This document shows, in pieces, positions 20,788-27,012 of a stretch of DNA of 27,012 bases. Below the pieces are notes generated by a model. That model was not told the DNA's origin. It worked only from the letters and a program-made list of their open reading frames with translations, and searched no databases. The stretch is from IMG/VR virus record IMGVR_UViG_3300042938_001921, positions 1-27,012 of that record; one strand, written 5' to 3'. A program made the position numbers and the translations under genes. Within the stretch, counting starts at the first letter, position 1. Each line of letters starts with the position of its first letter. Source of the DNA: a virus.

Positions 20788-21527
20788 CATTTAATTTAGA
20801 AAATAAGAAAGAGCTAAAAGAAGATATTTATTTATTTGAAGACTTCCTTACTGAAGAGGAATGTGAAGCAGTAATAAAATACTGGGCGCACTCTGTAGAA
20901 AAAGGCACACTGCCATGGCAGGGTATTTCTTTTTATGAGTCATATGCGTCTAATCTACCAAACGATGAAGACGTTGTTAATTTTGGTCTTCCAAGAGACT
21001 TTTTTGATACGCTGGAAAAAAAGATTCAAGAGGCAATGGAAATAACTAGAGGAGACTCAGTTAAGCTAGTTAGTTACCATGCACAAAAATGGACAGAAGG
21101 AGCATTTGCTGGATACCATTCAGACAATAGCCCACTTGACGATCCAGAGTATAATGCATTTGAAAGAAGTAAATGGGCAGCATTCCTTTATCTTAATGGA
21201 GATTTTGAAGGCGGAGAACTAAACTTCCGTGACCATGATATTTCAATAAGGCCAAAAGCTGGAATGCTTGCTGCATTTTCAGGTGGTCATCATAATATAC
21301 ACGAAGTCCAGATAATAACAAAAGGAATTAGATATACAATTGGATCTTTCTGGGATAACGCCGAAGCAGAGTATTCAGAAGAAACCAAAGCAAAGTGGGA
21401 AGAAGAAATAACTGAAGCTAGAATTAGACAAGCCGACGATCAAAAGGTATGGCAAGAAAATAAGTCTAAAGGGATAATGGAAGAGCCGCCTCCATATCAA
21501 AAAGAACGATTGAATAGGGGTAAGTAA
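20784..21527 (+). CDS. 2OG-Fe(II) oxygenase D
   Basis: The product is 247 aa, with H112-S-D114 (YHSDNSP), H173 within GGHHNIHEVQ and R183 (GIRYTIGSF). FLYLNGDFEGGELNFRDHDI and IRPKAGMLAAFSGG are the core strands. Its HHNIHEV is richer in His than the HGV of its relatives, a possible second metal contact. The C-terminal 50 residues are highly charged and helical (ETKAKWEEEITEARIRQADD) and end in a Pro-rich EEPPPYQKERL. It overlaps oxygenase C by 4 nt and the next gene by 1 nt. Active site complete. Confidence 0.92.
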   Translation: MTFNLENKKELKEDIYLFEDFLTEEECEAVIKYWAHSVEKGTLPWQGISFYESYASNLPNDEDVVNFGLPRDFFDTLEKKIQEAMEITRGDSVKLVSYHAQKWTEGAFAGYHSDNSPLDDPEYNAFERSKWAAFLYLNGDFEGGELNFRDHDISIRPKAGMLAAFSGGHHNIHEVQIITKGIRYTIGSFWDNAEAEYSEETKAKWEEEITEARIRQADDQKVWQENKSKGIMEEPPPYQKERLNRGK

Positions 21528-22135
21528 TGGCAATGTATGAAGCACAAGAGCTATCAAAGAACATTTTTTATTTTAAAAATGCTATTTCCGAACCAGCTAG
21601 GCTTATAGATTTTATTGAAAAGCAAGATGGAGAAGAAGACGGCAACACAAAAATAATTTCAAAATGGGCACCTTGGAGAGCAAGCAATTCCCCTACAGAT
21701 ATCTACGGGGAAGAAAAGCTAATAAGCTCTAATTTTAAAGAAAAAGAATTAGCTCCAAACGCAAAAGAGCTTTATATCATTAACAGCATAAGGTCTAACA
21801 TGCATTACATATGCACACAGTACAAGATATATAACGATCTTGAAGGAGATGTAAAGCTAGACCCAGAATTTGGTATAAAGAAATACTATGTCGGAGAAAG
21901 CCTTGGCAAGCATGCAGACCAATATGATGGCAATTTTAAGCTTAGGTTTTCAATTGTAGCTTATTTAAATGATGACTACACAGGCGGAGAGCTAGCCTTT
22001 GCAAATCAAAACGTAATGATAAAGCCAGAGGCGGGGAGCATAGTTATATTCCCATCATCTGAGCCATATCTTCATGAGTCAAAAGAACTAAAGTCTGGGG
22101 TCAAATATATGTGCCCAGGATTCTGGATGCACTAA
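21527..22135 (+). CDS. 2OG-Fe(II) oxygenase E
   Basis: The product is 202 aa, last of the operon. It has H129-A-D131 (KHADQYDG), H183 (YLHESKE) and K193 (GVKYMCPGFWMH) with the family's ten-residue spacing. VAYLNDDYTGGELAFANQNV and IKPEAGSIVIFPSS are the core strands. The protein ends almost at the core, with no tail. AGGGG lies 6 nt before the ATG and the start overlaps the stop of D. It is followed by a separate promoter for the lectin-like gene. Active site complete; substrate unknown. Confidence 0.92.
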   Translation: MAMYEAQELSKNIFYFKNAISEPARLIDFIEKQDGEEDGNTKIISKWAPWRASNSPTDIYGEEKLISSNFKEKELAPNAKELYIINSIRSNMHYICTQYKIYNDLEGDVKLDPEFGIKKYYVGESLGKHADQYDGNFKLRFSIVAYLNDDYTGGELAFANQNVMIKPEAGSIVIFPSSEPYLHESKELKSGVKYMCPGFWMH

Positions 22136-22147
22136 AGCAATAAAAAG

Positions 22148-22156
22148 TGGTAAAAT
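22148..22156 (+). promoter_or_regulatory. Extended -10 promoter TGGTAAAAT, leaderless start
   Basis: It ends 6 nt before ATG 22163. Transcription would begin on or next to the start codon, and no Shine-Dalgarno sequence is present. Both facts point to a leaderless mRNA for the lectin-like gene. Confidence 0.55.
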
Positions 22157-22162
22157 GAAGAT

Positions 22163-23887
22163 ATGCTATATAAACAAGTCGTATTAAAAGATAATCCAAT
22201 TGGCTTTTGGCCTCTTGATGAATCTTCTGGTGCAACTGCTTATGATTATTCTGGATCGCAAAACCATGCTTCCTATAACTTTACCCCAGATAATAAATTT
22301 TTACCCCTTGTTCCTGGCGGGATTCTTGGAACAAAAATAAGCGGAACAAACAAAATAACTTTTTTAAATTTAAAAAGTCCATACGGCAATTACATCCAAG
22401 GCGCACTTGCCGATAAATATAGTTCTGATGTTTCATTTACAATAGAATGCTGGGTTCAATTTAATGAAGTTACTTCTGCAACAATATTTGCAGACCAATC
22501 AAATGATATAGGATTTTATTGGGCAAACGACGCTATAGTATTTTCAATAGGAACAAATAAAAAAATATATCATCTTGTTAAAGATAAATACAAGTCTATG
22601 CATGTTGTGGGAACCTACTCAAACAACCTAATGAGCTTGTATCTAGATGGAGATCTGATAGAAACAATCGATGTAACAGATTTTCTTTTTACAAATTCTA
22701 CATTTGCTCCACAAATAGGAACAGTCTCTGGCGGCGCATCTTCATATATGATAGTAGATGCCCCAGCTATTTATAGATATCAGCTATCAAACTATTCAAT
22801 ATTAACTCACTATCAAATGGCAGCATTGCCAAATTATGTTTCTATTGCAGATCCAGAAAATGGAAGAGCTTTTTCAAATACAGACGGTACATCTTTATTA
22901 AGCTTAGTATACCAATACGGATTTAATAGAGACATGCAGCTCTTACAAAATGACGATCTATATTACAACACATTGACAAAAGAAATTTCTCTTTTTAAAA
23001 CAGAAGAAGCAGTGTCTAAAACAACAGAAGTTATAGACGTAATATCAATACCCATGATGCTAGACTTTGTTTCATCAAAAATTGAATGGTCTTCTGACAA
23101 CGGGGTATCCATCTATACTAGCTCAACTGGTGAATCTAACTCATACGTACAATGCGAAAATGGATTTCCTATACCACAATATCAGTATAACTCTTTGGCT
23201 GATTCTGGAATAATATATCTAAAGGTTGTTTATTCAACGACAGACTTATCTAAATACACTCCTTCTTTAGAAAATTTATCAATAACACTGTACTCAGAAC
23301 TTAGCGTCACGGCATCTAATTCACCAGCCACGCTATCTTCATCTTCTAATATTTCAATAGGATCTAAGTCCGTTCCAGCTATAAAAAGAAATAGGGCATC
23401 TGGAATTCGAACTGGTGGGTCAGGATCATTTACTGTGTCAGATACAGAAGAAACAAAAACAGTTGAAATGGTGTACACCCCTGAAAATATAAACGCTTCA
23501 TCTTTAATGTCTAGAGGGTCCAGCCAGATATCCTGGAATCAGGCGGGAGTCATATCAAAGTCTGGTTTTGATAGCCTATATATCAATGGGTCGCTAGTTT
23601 CATGGTCAAGTAATATATGGACGTATTTGACAAAAAATCAGCCTTCTCACATTGTTGCGGTATTTACGGCTGGCGGGACAGAGGACATTGTGTTTAATAA
23701 TCAAGGTATAGCCTCTAAATATGAAGGCATTTCTTTGTATCCATCATCTGTAACAATAAGCCCACCTGTTCATTATGCAATGCATATTGGCTCATATTAT
23801 GAAAACATATCAAATGAGTCAATGACCGTGACAGAAATTGGCACCCCTATATATAATTATGACTTTGTTGTGGTCAAAACCGTATAA
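22163..23887 (+). CDS. LamG/concanavalin-like tail protein, 574 aa
   Basis: The N-terminus (KDNPIGFWPLDESSGATAYD ... FTIECWVQFNE ... MSLYLDGDLIETIDV, residues about 8-205) is a laminin-G-like/concanavalin A-like lectin domain of the LamG_3 type, usually a sugar-binding jelly roll. The middle (about 220-400) is Ser/Thr-rich beta with no family. Residues about 430-574 (VEMVYTPENINASSLMSRGS ... LYINGSLVSW ... HIVAVFTAGGTEDIVFNNQG) look like a second, diverged LamG-like domain. It is probably a minor tail or receptor-binding protein. It is the last gene before the head module, under its own leaderless-type promoter. Confidence 0.72.
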   Translation: MLYKQVVLKDNPIGFWPLDESSGATAYDYSGSQNHASYNFTPDNKFLPLVPGGILGTKISGTNKITFLNLKSPYGNYIQGALADKYSSDVSFTIECWVQFNEVTSATIFADQSNDIGFYWANDAIVFSIGTNKKIYHLVKDKYKSMHVVGTYSNNLMSLYLDGDLIETIDVTDFLFTNSTFAPQIGTVSGGASSYMIVDAPAIYRYQLSNYSILTHYQMAALPNYVSIADPENGRAFSNTDGTSLLSLVYQYGFNRDMQLLQNDDLYYNTLTKEISLFKTEEAVSKTTEVIDVISIPMMLDFVSSKIEWSSDNGVSIYTSSTGESNSYVQCENGFPIPQYQYNSLADSGIIYLKVVYSTTDLSKYTPSLENLSITLYSELSVTASNSPATLSSSSNISIGSKSVPAIKRNRASGIRTGGSGSFTVSDTEETKTVEMVYTPENINASSLMSRGSSQISWNQAGVISKSGFDSLYINGSLVSWSSNIWTYLTKNQPSHIVAVFTAGGTEDIVFNNQGIASKYEGISLYPSSVTISPPVHYAMHIGSYYENISNESMTVTEIGTPIYNYDFVVVKTV

Positions 23888-23932
23888 TCTTGTCAAGGCC
23901 TTGGACAAAACCTAGACTTTAATATCAAATAA

Positions 23933-23941
23933 TGGTACAAT
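23933..23941 (+). promoter_or_regulatory. Extended -10 promoter TGGTACAAT
   Basis: It is followed by 8 nt and ATG 23950. It overlaps the earlier in-frame ATG (23932), which is therefore an unlikely start. An upstream imperfect palindrome (TTGTCAAGG with CCTTGGACAA, 23890-23908) after the lectin gene could be a weak transcript end. Confidence 0.5.
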
Positions 23942-23949
23942 TAAGGTCT

Positions 23950-24288
23950 ATGAATATCTTAAACCAAAAATCACAGATTCTAGAAGAAACCACACTTGGC
24001 ATATACGTGTGGGAAATGCCCGATGGCAGATGGATTGGAGACGATGATGGCAACTTCCTATCAGTCACATCCAAAAAAGGAAACAGATCTAAAATGGACG
24101 CTTTGGCTAGAGAGGTTCGCTCATACGGTATTTATGAGGGCCAACCTAAATTCCTTTCTGGCAGAAGAAAAATCGATGACGAAGAATTTGAATATCAAAA
24201 CGAAAGACTAAAGTGGGGCCTAACACCAGACCCTATGGATATTGGTGTTTATAAAGACTCAATGTTAAGAAATGGTAAGGTCAAATGA
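23950..24288 (+). CDS. Small protein preceding the portal gene, 112 aa
   Basis: I choose ATG 23950 because the upstream in-frame ATG at 23932 lies within the promoter. The product MNILNQKSQILEETTLGIYV continues VWEMPDGRWIGDDDGNFLSV, a compact beta motif, then a charged helix (KMDALAREVRSYGIYEG) and a tail with LTPDPMDIGVYKDSM. I do not recognise a named family. Its stop overlaps the portal start (ATGA), so it is cotranslated with the portal. No terminase is visible in the window. A head-assembly or packaging accessory role is inferred only from position. Confidence 0.65.
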   Translation: MNILNQKSQILEETTLGIYVWEMPDGRWIGDDDGNFLSVTSKKGNRSKMDALAREVRSYGIYEGQPKFLSGRRKIDDEEFEYQNERLKWGLTPDPMDIGVYKDSMLRNGKVK

Positions 24289-25877
24289 AAAGGCTAGAAT
24301 CTATAGAAGACGAAATTGATACAGTATCCACAATTGATATATCAAATACTTCAGACTGGTTCCATTTTCAAAAGTTAGACGGACCACAAGATGACCCATT
24401 TAAGATTGGTCTAGAAGAAATTAAAAAGCTAAGAGGCCTTGGAACAAACTTTAAGCGTAAAATTAATCGTGATTTTTCAAAAGCATTTGTTGGAACAAGC
24501 GGAGTTGCCACACAGCAAAACCTACTACAGCAAGCTATTAGCGGATATGCATTATTTGATCTTGTAGAGCCAACATATAACCTAGAATATCTTTCAAAAA
24601 TTTATGAAGTTTCAACATATAACTATGCCGCAATTAATGCAAAGGTTTCAAATATTGTTGGTCTAGGGTATATGTTTACAGAAACATCTAAGGCAAAAGA
24701 TGCAATGGATGCAATAACAGACGATAAGCAGCTAGACAGAGCACGTTCAAAGATTGATAGAATTAAAACACAGCTAGATAAATGGCTTGACGATTGTAAT
24801 GAAGAAGAGTCTTTTACAGAGACCCTCATAAAGGCCTACACAGACCTTGAGGCAACAGGAAACGGTTACATAGAGATAGGACGTACAGTCACTGGAGATA
24901 TCGGCTACATAGGCCACATACCCGCTAAAACAATGCGTGTGCGTAGATTCCGTGACGGCTTCATTCAATTGCTTTATGGTAAGGCCGTATTCTTCCGCAA
25001 CTTTGGGGACCTAGAAACACCTAGCCCAATTGCTGGTCAAGAAGATAGACCAAATGAAATTATACATTTAAAAAAGTATACTCCAATGAATAACTACTAT
25101 GGAGTTCCAGATATTATTGCAGCGCAACAAGCGTTGGCTGGAAATGAATTTGCAGGAAGATATAACCTAGACTACTTTGAAAATAAGGCGGTCCCAAGAT
25201 ATATTATTACAGTAAAAGGAGCAAAGCTTTCCCCAGAGTCAGAAAGAAAACTACTAGAGTTCTTCCAAGTTGGACTAAAAGGAAAGAACCATAGATCCCT
25301 ATATATCCCATTGCCAGCAGATACTCCAGACTCAAAAACCGAATTTAAGATGGAGCCAATTGAAGCAGGCGAACAAGAGTCTTCATTTAATATCTATCGT
25401 AAATCTAATAGAGATGAAATCTTGCTGGCTCACCGTGTCCCAATTAGCAAGATAGGTATCCCAGAAGGAATTAACTTAGCAGCAGCCAGAGATGCAGATA
25501 AAACATTTAAAGAGCAGGTATGTCGCCCATCACAAGATAGGCTTGAAAAGAAGCTAAACTATTTAATTGCAGAAAAGACAGATGTCGTACAATTAAAGTT
25601 TAATGAACTTAGCCTTACTGACGAAGAGACACAAAGCCGCATTGACGAAATTTATTTAAGAATGCAGGTAATTACCCCTAACGAAGTTCGCATTAGAAAG
25701 AACATGACAACCGTAGACGGTGGAGACGAAATGGTGGATTTAAAACCCCAGCAAGTAGCTGACCAAAAGGCAAAGTCTACTGGAAATAAAAAGCGAGATC
25801 AGCAAAGATCGGCTAATGCCCCAGACAAAAGCGGAGAGGCCAGAAACCCAAAGGGAGATGGTCCAAAAGTCAAGTAA
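24285..25877 (+). CDS. Phage portal protein (HK97/PBSX family)
   Basis: The portal forms the dodecameric ring at one capsid vertex through which DNA enters and leaves. The protein is 530 aa. Features of the PBSX/HK97-type portal are YNYAAINAKVSNIVGLGYMF (about residues 111-130), TDLEATGNGYIEIGRTVTGD with HIPAKTMRVRRFRDG, EIIHLKKYTPMNNYYGVPDI with AAQQALAGNEFAGRY, and LAHRVPISKIGIPEG. The C-terminal 60 residues are Lys/Gln/Gly-rich and probably disordered. Length is normal for the family. It is coupled upstream by ATGA overlap and followed after 53 nt by the protease. Confidence 0.9.
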   Translation: MKRLESIEDEIDTVSTIDISNTSDWFHFQKLDGPQDDPFKIGLEEIKKLRGLGTNFKRKINRDFSKAFVGTSGVATQQNLLQQAISGYALFDLVEPTYNLEYLSKIYEVSTYNYAAINAKVSNIVGLGYMFTETSKAKDAMDAITDDKQLDRARSKIDRIKTQLDKWLDDCNEEESFTETLIKAYTDLEATGNGYIEIGRTVTGDIGYIGHIPAKTMRVRRFRDGFIQLLYGKAVFFRNFGDLETPSPIAGQEDRPNEIIHLKKYTPMNNYYGVPDIIAAQQALAGNEFAGRYNLDYFENKAVPRYIITVKGAKLSPESERKLLEFFQVGLKGKNHRSLYIPLPADTPDSKTEFKMEPIEAGEQESSFNIYRKSNRDEILLAHRVPISKIGIPEGINLAAARDADKTFKEQVCRPSQDRLEKKLNYLIAEKTDVVQLKFNELSLTDEETQSRIDEIYLRMQVITPNEVRIRKNMTTVDGGDEMVDLKPQQVADQKAKSTGNKKRDQQRSANAPDKSGEARNPKGDGPKVK

Positions 25878-25915
25878 GTTTAATCGACTACTATTTGCGT
25901 TAGAGTAGATAAACC

Positions 25916-25923
25916 TATAAAAT
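25916..25923 (+). promoter_or_regulatory. -10-like TATAAAAT before the protease gene
   Basis: TATAAAAT ends 7 nt before ATG 25931 in the portal-protease gap, without a TG extension and without a Shine-Dalgarno sequence. The layout repeats the leaderless pattern of the genes at 22163 and 23950. A CTACT/AGTAG inverted repeat lies just upstream (25888-25908). Confidence 0.4.
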
Positions 25924-25930
25924 TAAGCAT

Positions 25931-27012
25931 ATGAACATTGAAAAAGGCCTATGGTCAAGTAATGGCGACAACTTGCACTTGTCAGTACCATTTACTAAAG
26001 TCAACCGTGAAAATAGAACCGTCTCTGGTTTTGCAACATTAGATAATGTTGATCAAACAGGCGACGTTGTTACTGCTGAAGCAAGCATGAAAGCATTTGA
26101 AAGTTTCAGAGGAAACCTTCGTGAGATGCATCAGCCACTAGCCGTCGGCAAGGTTGTTTCATTTAAGCCAGAGACATACTACGACCAGACAACAAAAGAA
26201 TTTTACAATGGAGTTTATGTAACTTCATATATTTCAAAGGGTGCACAAGATACTTGGGAAAAAGTTCTTGATGGCACTCTTTCTGGTTTTTCAATCGGCG
26301 GAAAAATAACAGAGTCTGACAATGAAGTTAATAAGGCGGACGGAACACAGGTTAGATTTATCAAGGCTTATGATCTAGTAGAGCTATCAATTGTAGACTC
26401 ACCAGCAAATCAACTTTGCAATATTCTCTCAATTGAAAAGATGAATGGCCAACTTGTATTCAAGGGAATGGCAGCAGATGTTGTTACAGAAAATATTTTT
26501 TATTGTGAAGAAAGCGATTCTGTTTTTATGTCAACAGAAAAAACTTTTGATTCGCCAATCACAGGTAAGCCAGCAAAGATTATTGGCTGGGTAGAAAGTT
26601 CAGACATGAACAAGTCAAAAGAAATAGATAAGATTCTTGCTTCATTTAAGAAGACAAGATTAGCGTTGCCTGAAACACAAACAATTGCAAAACAGGCAAA
26701 CGTAGAAGGAGGTAATGAGATGTCAGACGTACAAAATGATGTAGTTGTAGAAGCTGTAGAAGCAGAAACAATTATTGAAAAGTCTGTCGAGGTTGTAGAA
26801 GAAGTAGCAGCAGTTGAGGCTATTGCAGAAACAACCGAAGACACAACTCCTGCCGACTCCGTTGAAGAAACAGTTGAAAAAACAGCTGATCCTGACTTTG
26901 CAAAAATGTTAGGCGATCTTAAGGGATTTTTCTCGGAGACACTCGCAAAGGCTACAGACGCAAATGCGGCTCAAGTTTCAGAAATTAAAGAAACAGTTGA
27001 GTCATTCAGCAA
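25931..27012 (+). CDS. XkdF-like prohead serine protease (3' truncated by window edge)
   Basis: The frame runs open to the window end (360 codons seen). Residues 10-165 resemble phage XkdF/S78-type prohead proteases, which cut scaffold and capsid proteins during head maturation. The motifs are VPFTKVNRENRTVSGFATLD, D-x-x-G-D-V-V, catalytic His candidate H67 (EMHQPLAVGKV), catalytic Ser candidate S121 (LSGFSIGG), and DLVELSIVDSPANQ. After about residue 260 the protein becomes very acidic and helical (VVVEAVEAETIIEKSVEVVE), as expected of a fused scaffold domain. An internal start at codon 264 probably also expresses that part alone. The major capsid gene should lie just beyond. Confidence 0.82.
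   Translation, partial: MNIEKGLWSSNGDNLHLSVPFTKVNRENRTVSGFATLDNVDQTGDVVTAEASMKAFESFRGNLREMHQPLAVGKVVSFKPETYYDQTTKEFYNGVYVTSYISKGAQDTWEKVLDGTLSGFSIGGKITESDNEVNKADGTQVRFIKAYDLVELSIVDSPANQLCNILSIEKMNGQLVFKGMAADVVTENIFYCEESDSVFMSTEKTFDSPITGKPAKIIGWVESSDMNKSKEIDKILASFKKTRLALPETQTIAKQANVEGGNEMSDVQNDVVVEAVEAETIIEKSVEVVEEVAAVEAIAETTEDTTPADSVEETVEKTADPDFAKMLGDLKGFFSETLAKATDANAAQVSEIKETVESFS
26706..26713 (+). promoter_or_regulatory. Strong internal ribosome binding site AAGGAGGT
   Basis: AAGGAGGT, a full match to the usual anti-Shine-Dalgarno sequence, lies 6 nt before an in-frame ATG (26720) inside the protease gene. The protease's own start has no such site. Confidence 0.75.
26720..27012 (+). CDS. 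Nested in-frame scaffold protein (3' truncated by window edge)
   Basis: ATG 26720 is in frame with the protease (codon 264) and preceded by AAGGAGGT with ideal 6-nt spacing. The predicted product starts MSDVQNDVVVEAVEAETIIE and is strongly acidic, rich in Glu/Val/Ala. It has predicted coiled-coil stretches and DFAKMLGDLKGFFSETLAKA, as in capsid scaffolds. Expressing the scaffold from an internal start within the protease gene is known from lambda (C/Nu3) and other phages. A weakly initiated protease plus a strongly initiated scaffold would give the many-to-few ratio heads need. The end lies outside the window. Confidence 0.68.
   Translation, partial: MSDVQNDVVVEAVEAETIIEKSVEVVEEVAAVEAIAETTEDTTPADSVEETVEKTADPDFAKMLGDLKGFFSETLAKATDANAAQVSEIKETVESFS

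Noticed and set aside
17139-22135. AlkB-type DNA repair or DNA-base hydroxylase (TET/JBP-like) identity for the oxygenases
   Set aside because: The strands and spacing look like the prolyl-hydroxylase group, and no thymine or cytosine modification genes are visible. DNA as substrate cannot be fully excluded, so the product name is kept general.
1-27012. tRNA genes, integrase or attachment site, insertion sequences
   Set aside because: Scanned by eye for cloverleaf arms with TTCGA-type loops and for recombinase or transposase motifs; nothing convincing found. A dedicated tRNA search would be decisive.

Overview
The window is part of an AT-rich genome of a tailed double-stranded DNA phage (Caudoviricetes). 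The right end carries an HK97/PBSX-type portal and an XkdF-like prohead protease. The middle is a 19-kb block of tail-fibre, adhesin and accessory genes. The left part holds a lysis-type cassette and a phage-encoded class II ribonucleotide reductase. Nothing in the sequence names the host. The portal and protease types, the secreted lysozyme-like lysin and the PASTA-like domain fit a phage of Gram-positive, possibly freshwater actinobacterial, bacteria; this is inference. I see no tRNA, integrase, insertion sequence or CRISPR array.

Layout: (1) 1-402, the 3' end of a 2-oxoglutarate/Fe(II) oxygenase running in from outside. (2) 490-1901, minus strand: a lysozyme/transglycosylase-like lysin followed by five tightly packed small genes, two of them under 50 codons. 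(3) 2100-4464: vitamin B12-dependent NrdJ reductase, then a small holin-like membrane protein. (4) 4541-17111: about a dozen tail-fibre, baseplate or adhesin genes in short transcription units. They include Mtd_N-like fibres, long Ala/Thr/Ser coiled-coil fibres, a 92-aa cysteine-motif protein, and two proteins built on extraordinary (H/F/Y)-F-P-P tetrapeptide arrays (17 and 34 units) behind PASTA-like or FN3-like domains. (5) 17139-22135: seven genes overlapping or nearly touching, namely five 2OG-Fe(II) oxygenases and two DUF6065-like proteins. (6) 22163-23887: a LamG-type lectin-like tail protein. (7) 23950 to the end: a small protein, the portal, and the protease with an apparent in-frame nested scaffold start.

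How the parts may work together: the oxygenase/DUF6065-like operon lies between adhesin genes, so its products may hydroxylate the phage's own tail proteins. The proline-rich xFPP arrays are the most striking candidate substrates. Alternative targets are phage DNA bases or host surface molecules. This is a hypothesis, not something the sequence proves.

Regulation: an extended -10 motif, TGnTAnnAT, recurs in the small gaps between units. At several genes it lies only 6-8 bases from the start codon, which predicts leaderless mRNAs. Other genes have strong Shine-Dalgarno sequences. Nucleotide-identical blocks shared between fibre genes show recent duplication or recombination in the host-recognition region.
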